Assembly (NCBI GenBank): GCA_014155875.1
Contig: JACEFZ010002074.1
Location: 62,001-126,000 of the forward strand
Reading direction: 5' to 3'
Origin: Cepaea nemoralis
Lineage: Eukaryota; Mollusca; Gastropoda; Stylommatophora; Helicidae
DNA length: 64,000 bases
Shown: one piece after another, positions 11,160-22,200 of the stretch
How positions within the stretch are numbered: the first letter of the stretch is position 1
Layout: each line of letters begins with the position of its first letter
Program-made: the position numbers and the translations under genes
Notes under the pieces: model-generated
The model's database searches: none
The model's input: the letters and a program-made list of their open reading frames with translations, nothing else
Told to the model about the DNA's origin: nothing

Positions 11160-12487
11160 ATGGCAGCGGAAATTAAAACCATGAGTTTTAACATTCGAGG
11201 TATAAGATCCAAAATTAATCATCTTATACCGCTCATACAAAAATATAAACCTGATTTTATACTCATACAGGAAACTAACGTTAATACCCACGAACACGCA
11301 CCATATATCACAACATGCCTAGATCTAAGATACTCATGTTTTAATCTTGGTACTCAACATATCGGACTGGGTACATCAATAATACAGACATCGGACAGGT
11401 TGCAGATTATAGAGAAGGACAGGGACTGCCAGGGTAAGATAGCTTTAGTACAGGTGGGCAATAACATAGACAAATACACACACCGCTTGACTACAGACAT
11501 CAACCGCTCTTCTACAAAACATTAGAAAATTTACTATCACACTCATATCAGGGTCATAACATTATTTTAGGGGGTGATGTTAATTGCATACTTGCTGTGC
11601 ATGACCTGATAAATGGAGATGTAAGAATGCAAATTAGAAACAGCACAGGGGATGATAAACATCAGTTAGACACATTGCAAACAATTTTAGATATCCATGG
11701 GGCTGACAGACGCATACGGGCCGGCAAAATCCCCATGGAACAGATACAACATACACGAACAATGCACATAGTAGAGCAGCGCGATTAGATAGAATTCATG
11801 CTCCCAGGGCACATCATATAACAGAAGTCAAGCATTTACAGGAGACACTGAACTTCACAAACAATAAAGCTGTAGTTGCAACAATAAACACAGTACAATC
11901 AACATTTTACAAGATCTTCCCATTGGAAATTTAACAGCACACTTTTACAAAATCAGGACTATGTAGATTGCTTAACAAAACTTATCCTCACATACACAAG
12001 CAATATACTAGAGGGTGATTCGCGAGAACTCTGGGAAACATTCATACGACAGAGAACTCAAATACTAGCAGCAGTAATACACAGGTAAAAACTACAGCAA
12101 GAAAAAGTATTGGAAAATGCAATTAAGCTCTCACTACAAACAGACAAAAATTCACTACATATCATAGGATTACAGGAAGAATTAGATCTCCACAGACATC
12201 ACCAATTTCAGGGGGCTTTACTGCCAACAAAGTTGCAAACTATAACACAAGAGATATGGATTAAACAATACCTAGCTATACAATAAAACATACAGCGCAG
12301 CAGACAGATTGGTCAGATAATTGACAAGGAAGGAAATATACAAGTCGACCCACAACAAATAGCCTTAGCCTTTGAAGATTATTATAAGAACCTTTACACA
12401 GAGAAAAACATACAAACACACGTCCAAGAAAATTTTATGAAATTCACAAAATAACTCACAAAGGAACAGAAACTAACACTAGATACT
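11160..12487 (+). pseudogene. LINE ORF2 N-terminus: EEP endonuclease and linker, copy A
   Basis: Starts MAAEIKTMSFNIRGIRSK and continues to FILIQETN, the N-terminal EEP motifs (N-I-RG and the catalytic Glu in QET). A deletion near 11485 breaks the frame before the GGDVN motif, which reappears near 11570. The linker runs with stops to 12480, where the inverted RNase H LINE begins. RT is absent. Confidence 0.7.
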
Positions 12488-14065
12488 GATTGATTGATTG
12501 ATTGATTTAGGAACCGACATCACAGCATTCGGGGCATTCCCATAAGCGCTCCGTCCCCATCCTCAGCAGCCAGTGAAGAGTTCCAACACCAATAGTACAA
12601 GTAGCAATCTGACTATATGTCCATCTCACCTTTCCTCTGAGCGGTGAGCGTCGGCCAGATCCCCTCGTCACTCCTCGCTGTCTCATTCTTGCCATACCAT
12701 GGTGATCCATTTGCTCCTCCGAGGTGTACACGTGCTCCCACAAAGCCGCAACCACGTCTGCCTTGTCATGCATCAATACTCCACCAAGTTTTGCAGAGCC
12801 AGCCAATCTGTCCGCCTGTTCATTCTCCAACACACCGGCATGCCCCGGAGATAAGATCCAGGTGATGCTTGCCACCCGTGACTTCCGAAGTGAAGCAAGC
12901 CACTCTGCACGAAACATGCCTGTCCTCACCTTCATTAGCATGCTTTCTGGGTTAGTTACAATCACGATGTACGTGTGTATCGTATTTTCCATCCAGCGGA
13001 AAGCTGCACTGACCGCCTCCACCTCTATTCTTAAGCTAGATGTTGTGGTATCATATGCCAAGCTCTCCTGCACCAAACGTTGGCCATTAGCTTTGGCTAT
13101 GAACCCCCCGGCACTTCTCCTATTTCTCAACACTGAACAATCTGTTTAGATAATCACATCACCCGAGCGAGCATTATCCTGAATTAGTTGCTGGATTTCC
13201 ACTTCCGTGGCCCCTGCTGGTGACTCCCTGCACTCCCGGCTCAATGTGATTAAAACTCTGCACAAGTCTGACTGCTCCGTTGGCACTCTCACCCACTCCT
13301 CTCCTCGCCTAATGTTCTCCAAGATGCACACATGTCTGATCGTATCCTCCGCTTGAGCCATCCATGATTTCCCTCTTATCAGTCGCTGACCCTTAACTTT
13401 GTCCAGCGCTTCATGCAAAGGGTGATCCGTGTCTGCAGCTACTCTGAGGCATAACTTTTGCCTGAATCATCTTGAGCCTACCTGCAACAGTCGGCAAACC
13501 AAGGATGTAACGCATACACATTACTGTGGTGTCTTTGGTGCATCCCATAATGACCCGCATAGCTCTGTTCTATATGCGTTATAACTTCACCAGCTGTCTT
13601 TGAGACAATGAGCAGTCCTAGTCCATAATCAATTACTGAGAGGATCAAGTGCTGGTATAGTGTGAAAGGCATTCTTTGCTCTGTGTCCATTGCAGCCATA
13701 GGTTTAAGTGCATTGAGGCCCTTTTGAGATCTTGTTACAACCATCTCCACATGGTCCTTGAAGGACAGGCTCCTGTCAAATGTGATCCCCAGATACTTTA
13801 GTTGGTTCTCTCTGTTAACGTTTCTACCATCTATCGTGAGGCTTCGGACATCAGCTCTCACAATCCTGTTGTCCAGAGAGCACCACAAAACAGTCACCTT
13901 TTCCGGGTGGATGACAGCACTCGTTTCAGTGTACCAGTCAATCACTTTGTCTATTGTCGCTTGTAGCTCCTGGGCTGTTTGTTCCCTGTCTCTCCCCTGC
14001 CTATATTCACGAATATCATCTGCAAATGTTAGTATCCTTCCAACCCCTGGTGCTTCCGAATCCTG
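12488..14065 (-). pseudogene. RNase H-bearing LINE, 5'-truncated, copy A
   Basis: Minus-strand order: FADDI catalytic box of RT near 14010-14040, RT thumb (YLGITFDRSLSFKDHV), a stretch with frameshifts near 13460-13600, then RNase H (SPGHAGVLENEQADRLAG at about 12770-12850) and a terminal CPECC knuckle. The + strand repeat TGATTGATTGATTGATT at 12488-12506 is its (ATCA)n 3' tail. RNase H would remove template RNA. RT with RNase H suits the I/Nimb-like LINE group (inference). Copy B at 51150-52735 is less damaged. Confidence 0.75.
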
Positions 14066-14164
14066 TTTGAATCATGCTTGCCAACTTCATCGCTTACTCT
14101 GGTTTTGGAGAACAACGAAAGTAATTACAAGTAAATTACAAACATTCTTTAATTGGTGCCTGTT

Positions 14165-14560
14165 TTGTGCAAACAGAAAGACATGATAGTCAGTTTAAAA
14201 TTATCGTGGTAGAGAATTGACGTTACTGCACGAACATGTGTATACAGAATGTGCAAGGAAAATGTACACACAGTAATCGTCCACCAGTTTAAATGTAATC
14301 GCAGTTTTGATCTTTGAACATGCTGTTTATCTCATCATTTTAAACATATGCAACACATTGCCACCATAATGGTTCTACAAATGTTGTAATATGACAAGTT
14401 TTGATGACTTTATTAAAATAATATATACTCAATTGGAATGACGTAAACAGCATGTTCAAAGATCGAAACTGCGTTTACACTTAAACTGGTGGGAGATTAC
14501 TATGTATACATTTTTCTGGCACACTCTGTATTTCAGCTTGAAGGAGTTATGTATAGTCTG
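14165..14560 (+). repeat. Old Penelope-like element 3' relic, split by a MITE
   Basis: 14166-14244 and 14529-14560 together match the 3' end of the young Penelope element (57510-57600): CAAACAGAAAGACATG, GTGGTAGAGAATTGACGTTAC, then TTTCAGCTTGAAGGA. The match is interrupted exactly by the TA-flanked MITE at 14245-14528. Confidence 0.65.
14245..14528. mobile_element. 284-bp Tc1/mariner-type MITE, copy A
   Basis: Flanked by TA on both sides (14243-14244, 14529-14530). Ends are long imperfect inverted repeats of about 90 bp: CAGAATGTGC at the left, GCACACTCTG at the right. No coding capacity; it would be mobilised in trans by a mariner-type transposase. Identical boundaries in copy B (52905-53188) show it predates the duplication. 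Confidence 0.8.
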
Positions 14561-14849
14561 TCCAGAAATTAATGCCTTCATTCACGATCAATTATTCTGA
14601 AAATTGTCTATTGCATCGTTATGAAAGTTTTCCTGCCGTCTTATATTTACCCCCACCTAAGGAATATGCCTTTGATAGATCCTAAGGCAACTTAAATCAT
14701 GGGAAGCGGCAACATTTCTTTGATGTTTTGGCGAAAAACTAGTGAATTCACGCTAAAAATCTTGTTTTGCAGTACCGCACCTCAATTCCGGTGACGACAC
14801 AAGGCGTATCCAGATTCTTCTGGGAGTGGGTGCAATGTGTATGTAATAT
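14561..14849. other. Unassigned sequence, shared with copy B
   Basis: No frame, promoter or repeat structure recognised. Collinear with 53216-53544. Confidence 0.4.
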
Positions 14850-15224
14850 AAGTAAAGAAAGAATTTACAGAGGCATGGGGTAAATTAAGATGCCTGAGGA
14901 GAGCTGCCAACCTAACAATCCGAGACCGAGTAAGAAATGCTGTTATCAGACAGACTGTGGGATCAACACCTGGTGCCACATTTATTGAAAGACAGAAGAT
15001 CATGTGGTTTGGCCATGTCGTTAGAATGCAACACCAACAACTACCATCACTGGCCTTACATCAAAGATCATCTGCGACAAGACCAAAAGGACGTCCAAGA
15101 AGGCAATGGATTGACGACATCAAAGACATTGTACAATCACACGGAATGACACTATCCAATGCCGCCCACGGGGTGCTGGAACGCAAATTATTATTCTTCA
15201 CGATACTTGACGGCAGAAGTGGAA

Positions 15225-15229
<5 letters not shown>
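14850..15229 (+). pseudogene. 3' end of a non-LTR retrotransposon (family W-like), copy A
   Basis: LRRAANLTIRDRVRNAV, WFGHVVRMQHQQLP and RGRP-type RPKGRPRRQWIDDIKDIV spell the C-terminus of a LINE RT protein, ending in GRSGR and a stop fused to a (GAT)n tail. The 5' part is missing. Copy B is at 53545-53886. Confidence 0.7.

Positions 15230-15302
<73 letters not shown>
15225..15302 (+). repeat. (GAT)26 microsatellite, LINE tail
   Basis: Uninterrupted GAT units directly after the LINE end. Copy B has about 38 units (53888-54001). Confidence 0.9.
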
Positions 15303-15884
15303 ATTCACTGTTCAGAGACGGAACATGATTATTACCTGTTTTGCACGACGAATATAGCTGTGAATGTCTCTGTGGTGGACTTCATTCTTAACGGCCAAGA
15401 TGTTGGTCCTCTTTTCATTGAAGTTTATAGATTGACTCGTATGTCCCCTCATTTGAAAATATGTTCTAATGTTTCTTGGAATGCCGCACTATGTCAGTTT
15501 CCACCGCAATATTACTCTTCTGTTGGTATTCAATGAGGTTAGTGTCTTTTTTTTTCCCATTTCAGTACCAGCTGTTTGTCACCGTTGAGGGCTTGCAGAA
15601 CTGAAAATTAATCACTGTGGAATACAACCTGTTGCCATTGACATTGTGGTGATGCTGTAATGTTTAGGGCCTGCAATTTGTCTGAATAGTTGGAGCAAAA
15701 TATCCCAGTAAGTGTGCATGTAGATTAATGTCTGCGATCTGCCCAGCCCTTAATCTGTATCGGACGATTCTAGTAGGTTGATGATGACTGCTCTCGGTTG
15801 CATAAATTCAATCCATCCTTTCTCCAATAGTCCTCTTCCTCTTTCAACACATGATCCTCACATTTTATTTTAGTAACATTTATC
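15303..15884. other. Non-coding flank of the DD82E transposon, copy A
   Basis: Collinear with 54346-54936. No gene recognised. It probably includes the 3' part of the transposon; its terminal inverted repeats were not found by eye. Confidence 0.35.
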
Positions 15885-17303
15885 AATATTTAATAGCGCG
15901 GGTTAGTATCTTGACGTCAGACAATTTGAGTATAGTATTGTCAGCTGCCATCTGTCCTTTAATTTTAGCCCACACAAGTTCTATAGGGTTTAAATGAGAA
16001 TGGTACTGTGGAAGTCTCAAGCACCTATGGCCATGCTCTTCTATCAACTTGTCGATTTGATATTTCTTGCTTCTTTGCGAAAGTGTTACAAGGGACAACA
16101 ACTGTAGCTTGCAATATGTATCTGGATATGGTATATTTTCCCTTCAGAGCCATATCTTTATTGCTTCATTTGTGCTCGATGTCGTAAGTATTTTGCCTTC
16201 TTGGGCAACAACATTGTGATATGATGCATCGTCCATGATTAGACAAATCGGTCTATCAAGGGATGGATGTACTGTATTCTCGAGCCAATCTCTAAATACA
16301 TTACAATCTATCTCATTATGATAATCCCTATTGTCTGTAGGCTTTGATGCGAACACAAGTCCAGCATTCTGTAGTAAGACATTATGAATACTACCAGCAT
16401 GGGCTATGACCAAACACAGTGCTTTACTATTGGACACATATCGCTATATCTTTCCATCCACTGATTGCCATTCCTTTTCACTTGTGTGGTGCGCATTGAT
16501 CCACGTTTCATCCAAATACATAATTTTCTTTGCGCATTTCCTTTATTTCACGTAGGTATCTGCTTTTCATGACTCCTAAATGCGGTTGCTCGCAAAGGAT
16601 ATTTCTATCTCCCTTGTACTTCCTAAAACTGAAGCCTAAAGGAGACAAATGAACATCGTAAGCTGATTGGGGAAATTAGACGTAGACAGTCAAAAATTTT
16701 TGGACATGTTATGAGAAGAAATGGATTGGAGAACTTAGTGACAACTGGCAAGATCGAGGGGAACAAACCAAGAGGAAGACCGAGAGGAATATACCTGGAT
16801 GGCTTGGCCACATGGCATGGACGAGACAGGAACACTGAGCTGATCCACGACACTGGTGATCGAGTGAAATGGCGAGTCATGACCGCCCACGCTTTCCATC
16901 ATGGCACATGATTGATTGATTGATTGATTGAATTTCCTTATAATTTTCAACAAAGTTATAGGATAGCTCTATGTCTCAACCAAACCCTAAGTTTTCTTAC
17001 AGTCACTGTTTGTTTGGCATCCAGCAGTTTTATAATAGCTTGCCTTAAGACATCCTTGTCAAAGATGTCTACAATTGTATTTCTACCTACCGTTTGGTTA
17101 TCGTGTGTTGGTTTCATTCCAGATTCTTGCACCAATCGACGAAATGACCGTTTATTCAAACCCAATGGATGCACTGTTCTTTTTTCGGGATTTGTAATAG
17201 TATGAAACAGTTTCCTGTGATTAGTTTTTGACAAAACTATGTGTATAATTTCATAGCGATGCGTTGCAATGTACAAAATTTCACATTCAATCGCATTGAA
17301 CAA
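15885..17303 (-). pseudogene. Tc1/mariner-superfamily transposase with DD82E-like spacing, copy A, interrupted
   Basis: The minus strand gives an N-terminal helix-turn-helix region (17303-16956), the catalytic centre (IMDDASYH near 16215-16240) and the C-terminal NPIELVW motif near 15990. It is split by a LINE insertion at about 16634-16930 and carries stops. It lacks the first catalytic-Asp segment in frame (near 16480-16520) through small indels. Copy B (54937-56099) is uninterrupted and is used for the spacing count. Confidence 0.75.
16634..16930 (+). mobile_element. 5'-truncated family Y LINE inserted in the transposase
   Basis: Encodes the last part of the family Y protein (FGHVMRRNGLENLVTTGKIE to TAHAFHHGT), then a TTGATTGATTGATTGAT tail. 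Copy B has no insertion between the matching flanks (55698-55700), so this event followed the duplication. Confidence 0.8.
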
Positions 17304-17484
17304 TATTCACACATTCAAATGTTAGCGATAGATGGTAATATTTATTTATATGATAACGTTTCATGAAAGCACTCACCTCTGCACACTCCCAGTTAAACTG
17401 CGCGGGGATGTGCCATTAGGAAATTCCCGTGCAACGCGGAAAATATTCAATATTGAACGCTGATTTTCTGGGTCAAGATGTAAT
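17304..17484. other. Non-coding flank between transposase and LTR element
   Basis: Collinear with 56100-56284 in copy B. No gene seen. Confidence 0.4.
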
Positions 17485-17489
17485 CCATG
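17485..17489. repeat. Target-site duplication, left copy (CCATG)
   Basis: Identical to 25441-25445 on the other side of the element; a single CCATG occurs at the empty site in copy B. Confidence 0.92.
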
Positions 17490-18009
17490 TGTCAGAGTCC
17501 AGAAAGGGTACAGTGATGCAGTGACATCGTTACGCCCACCAGGCGACTTAGCTCCCAGCAGGGATGCAGCAACATCGTTACGCCGCCAGGCGAGTAATAG
17601 TTACCGGCCTGCAAGATTGCTGGCTGACGAGCGACCAGCGGTCAGGACAGGACGACGCAAGACGCACGCATGCCTCGTGAAGCCACCTCAGGTGGGAGGC
17701 AAGTTGCGAACTAGCGGCAGACAGCTCTGGGACTTCGACTCGGACAGACGTATGATGAGAGAAAGGCGTTGTGTGGTTTTCTGTGCTTGAAAGTCGAGTG
17801 TCTGGACATCTTGAGAGTTAGACTTGTGAGCTGTATTGTGGATGTAAGTGTATTGAAGTATCAAGTATATATTGTTGTGATCATCGTAATGTATTTGATC
17901 TGTGAATAAATCCATTGAACGGTGTGTCGTTGAGTCTTACGCCAAATCACGTTGTACTTGTACTGTCTCACATGTGTTAGGTTAGCGAGCCAAGTTTAAG
18001 ACCCTGACA
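17490..18009 (+). repeat. 5' LTR
   Basis: Begins TGTCAGAGTCC and ends ACCCTGACA; 520 bp, same length as the 3' LTR. AATAAA at 17905-17910 is the likely polyadenylation signal. An internal direct repeat of about 30 bp (ACATCGTTACGCC units at 17524 and 17571) lies near the start. It would provide the promoter and R region. Confidence 0.93.
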
Positions 18010-18019
18010 TGTGTGGACG

Positions 18020-18034
18020 TGGGGGCTCGTCCGG
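18020..18034 (+). other. Primer binding site, tRNA-Pro type
   Basis: TGGGGGCTCGTCCGG lies 10 nt after the 5' LTR. It matches the first 15 nt of the tRNA-Pro primer site known from gammaretroviruses (family knowledge). It would prime minus-strand DNA synthesis. Confidence 0.75.
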
Positions 18035-18823
18035 CTTTGAAATGAACGTGTTTATGTGATTAACGATTTAAAACTAGAGTTTGTGAACTTAGAATTTTTG
18101 TCAAACTTTATAGTACATGTAAATGTGATCGTGGAAGGCTCATTTTGATTTATTACTACATTATTTAAACATGTGTAAGACTATTTTAAACGTACAGTGC
18201 ATACATATTGTTTGATCTTGTAATCGTGTAAAACATTTGTGATTTGTGAAACTTGTCACCGTTTTGACCTTGTCGACATTGTGATCTTGTCGCCATTTTG
18301 ACCTTGTCGCCATCTTGTAAACTTGATGTCTATGTCCTTACTGAATGTCATCTTGATGTAAGTGATGTGTCATCAATGTTGTAGAGTGTTGAGATACATG
18401 TAGATTGTCTTTGTGCATTGAGTTTGTGGAACGCAAAAAGTTTTGGAAAGAAAGTAACTTGTTTTGGAAAAAAAAAATTGTTGACGGACAAACTTACGAC
18501 CTACAACTACACTCAACGCCATACAAACCTAATCAACACTTAGTGACAAGCAGGCACACACCAACAAATAGACGCTAATTTATTTTCCTCCAAAAACAAA
18601 GCAGGTTTTCCGTACCATCCGAAACCTTGCCGTAGAGGTCATTTGTGTTTCGAAGTAGCGACCCTACAGTTCCTAGCCCGATTTCCAACCATTCTTCACC
18701 GTATCCAGGGCACTTGAGTATATTTTTCTTTTCATCTACTTTAAGGATGCAATTTTAGGCACGTATTGTCAATAGAAGTCAATTGTAAATTGTTCATTAC
18801 TAACCACTTATAACATATTTTGT
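18035..18823 (+). other. Untranslated leader of the LTR element
   Basis: No long frame. Near 18255-18320 the phrase GACCTTGTCGCCAT and variants recur four times, a possible structured or packaging region (inference). Confidence 0.5.
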
Positions 18824-19210
18824 GTGGCTGGTATTTCATTGACATTTTTCATCATGTCTTCATTATTTGACTTCATCGATATGGGGATAAAATTACAGTT
18901 GACAGGTGATGAATTAACAAAGTGGAGTGAGAAGAAATACTCTGAATACAATGAACGCGAAGAAAGGGCAGCTGAAAGGGCCGCCAAGCAAATAGAGGCA
19001 GAAACAGCCTTAAAGCAAGCTGAGATAGATAGTGAGTTGAAGAAGGCCGAAATAGCAGCTCAGAGTAAGAGGGAAGAACTGGAGTTACCTTTGAAAATGA
19101 AACAACTTGACACTGAGACTGCCATTAACAAAGAATCTAAGAAATCTGAGAGACTGGAGAAAGAAAACCAGTACAAGAAATATAAAGGTATTGTACGTAA
19201 TTATACCTAG
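18824..19210 (+). CDS. Gag N-terminal region, coiled coil
   Basis: The frame opens with a hydrophobic stretch (about residues 1-20) whose second methionine (MSSLFDFIDM) is an equally plausible start. Residues 40-125 are rich in Glu, Lys, Ala and Gln with heptad character, predicting a long coiled coil. It ends at a UAG (19208-19210). The same frame continues without other stops into the next feature, so this is the N-terminal part of one gag frame interrupted by a single stop. Whether that stop is a mutation or a readthrough signal cannot be told here. Confidence 0.7.
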   Translation: MAGISLTFFIMSSLFDFIDMGIKLQLTGDELTKWSEKKYSEYNEREERAAERAAKQIEAETALKQAEIDSELKKAEIAAQSKREELELPLKMKQLDTETAINKESKKSERLEKENQYKKYKGIVRNYT

Positions 19211-19252
19211 GGTGACTGCATCGCAGCCTTTACCCAAAATTTTGAAACTTTA

Positions 19253-22200
19253 ATGGAACATTACCAAGTTCCACTGTCTGAATGGAATATTGTTTATATG
19301 AGGAGTTTATCAGGGGAACCTCTTAAAGTCATTGAAACCATCCCCAAAGACCTCAGAAAAGATTACCATTATCTGAAATCTAAGATTATGGCACATTTTA
19401 TGTTAGATGAGGCAGGTTACAGAGAACAATTCAGTAAGTTGAGCCCAAAACCGACTCAAACGTTCTCTGATTACCTCTGCTTAGTCCGAGATATATTTAC
19501 CAAATGGACTTCAGCAGCTAAAATTGACAACAATTATCAGAGACTAGAAGATCTGATCATTAGAGATAAGATCATTTCATCTATTTCATCAGCATTTTCA
19601 AAATTTTTGCAAGAGATTGAATGCACTAGTGTAGATGAGATTGAGAGACGTGGTTCGGCGTATTACACAGCCAACAAACATTGTTTTGCCACTGAAGCTA
19701 CTGACATTAATTTTGTAGCAGAGGCTAACTATGACAAACCCTACAGTAGGCAGAAACCTCATAGGCCTACCTCTGAGAAGTTTAATCACTGTAATTATTG
19801 TAAATTTTCACATCATCAGAATGAAATGTGCGATAAGCACCCAGGATACCATACTTACCTACTAAACATGGTAAACAGACAAGATAAGGAGCGTAAATCC
19901 TTCAGAAGTTTGCGTAAATGTTTCCTCTGTAAGGCGTTCGGACACCATCGAAAAGATTGTAAAGGTAGGCAACTGACCAACAAAGCAAATGCCGCCTTGT
20001 TTGACAGTTCGGCGTCAGATGAAGAACAGCCAGAGAAACATCCTGTGAACTCCGCACAGGCTTTTGACATGTTTAGCGCAAATAAATGTTCTGTTTGTAA
20101 CACCTTTTATGAAGATGGTATTTTAACATGCGGTCACGCCATCCCTATTGCCAATGAAGAAGCTAATTTGGTAGTAGATTCAAAAGGCAAGATAATCGTC
20201 CATCACGGATATGTGAATGGCAAGTCTGCTACAGTCCTTCGTGACACGGGCAGTTCACTTATTGGTCTGAAGAGAACGTTCATAATGCCTACAGACTATA
20301 CAGGCAGGCACGTAACATGCAGAACATTCTCAGGCAATATTGAGAAATACCCACTAGCATGGGCATATATTGAAACACCTTTCCTCACTGGGAAAGTAAA
20401 GTGCGCTGCATTAACAAATCCAGTGTGTGATGTAATTATTGGAAATTTACCAGAGGTGAATGATAAACCTCATGACATAACATCTCTGTGTATTGATGAT
20501 AACATAACATCACCATCAAATGTCATCATTGATAATGTCACACCACCTAGTGATTGTATGGTAGCTAATGTAGCACTAACATCTCATGACATCATTGATA
20601 ACATTGTTCCATCACCATCTGATATCATTGAATGTGTGAACGCAGTAACTAGATCTACTGCTAGAGTGCAAGATGAAAGTAATCAAACTGAGGCTATACA
20701 AATGCTTAGCCCAGTATCACTACCTACTAACACCATGAAGGAAACGTTTGTAACAGCTCAAAAAGCTGATCCTTCATTGTCAAAATACTTTAACCTGATC
20801 GGCCAAAAGCCAAAGGTAACCAAGAATGCAAAATGGCATTTTGCTGTGAAAAATGATATACTCACCAGGTATTATACCAGAGGTGACAACACAACAGAGC
20901 AAACTGTTTTGCCAACTAATTATCGCAAGCAAGCCTTACATCTTGCCCACGATATACCTCTTGCAGGGCATATGGCATACGTTAAGACCAGATCAAGGTT
21001 ACTGACACAGTTTCATTGGCCCAAATTTTGCAATGACATTAAAGAATATTGCAGAAGTTGTGACACCTGCCAGAAACTGGTAAAAAAAGGTAAACACCCA
21101 CAGGCAAAGTTACAAGTTACTGACTTAGCCAGTCGACCTTTTGAAAAACTATCTGTCAACATAGTGGGCCCTCTTAATCATACAACAACTAGAGGAAATA
21201 AATATATTCTAACTGTCATTGATCAATGTAGTCGCTGGCCAGAAGCTATTCCGCTAAAGAACATTACTGCCAATGATATAATGGAAGTTTTCTTCCATAT
21301 ATTTTCCCGGATAGGTTTTCCAGATACTATCCAATCTGATAGGGGCACTCAGTTTATTGCCGCATCTACCCAAGCTTTCACCAAAATGATGGGAGTGAAG
21401 CAATGTTTCAATTCCCCGTACCATCCTCACTCTAGTGGAGTAATAGAAAAATTTAACGGGGATCTAAAGCACATGCTTGCAAAAGTAACGCAAGAGCACC
21501 CCAATAACTGGGATGTATATCTACCAGCTATTCTTTTTGCTTATCGCGAGATACCACATTCTAGTACCGGTTTCTCTCCTTTTGAACTTATCTATGGTGC
21601 CAAACCACGGGGCCCATTGACTATTTATCACCAAATGTTAACTGACTCTACTCCAGTACTTAAACCCATATCATCATACGTATATGTTACATCATTGCGT
21701 GAAAGAATCATCAAATCTTGTGTTATTGCAAAGAATGCACTAAAATTATCTGGTGCTACTTATAGACAGTATGCTGACAAAGGTAACAGGACAATAACGT
21801 TGACACCTGGACAGGACGTTCTTTTTCTACTACCTAGTGACAGACACTTATTGACTGATTCTTGGCAGGGACCTTTTAAAGTGACGAGACAGATTTCACC
21901 TGTAGACTACGAAATCCACATAAAAGACAAACACAAAATATTTCACATAAAAATGCTAAGACCTTACCACAACAGAGACAACGAACAAGACGATACGACA
22001 GCTTGTACAGTGATAATAGATCACGAAGATGACGATGCTAGTGACGAGATTCCAACACCTGCATTAGACACGACAAACTGCTTGAAGGAGATCAAAATCA
22101 ACCCAAAGTTAACCCAAGCAGAGACAGACAGTTGCAAACAGCTTATACAACAGTACAACACCATCTTTTCCAACAACCCAGGACAAACAGAATTAGTACA

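Noticed and set aside
15159..15536. Poly-aspartate protein frame
   Set aside because: Produced by the (GAT)n microsatellite; the LINE stop precedes it.
17521..17790. Protein frame inside the LTR (also 24889-25221)
   Set aside because: Lies wholly in the LTR, without a known domain; LTRs are non-coding control sequence here.
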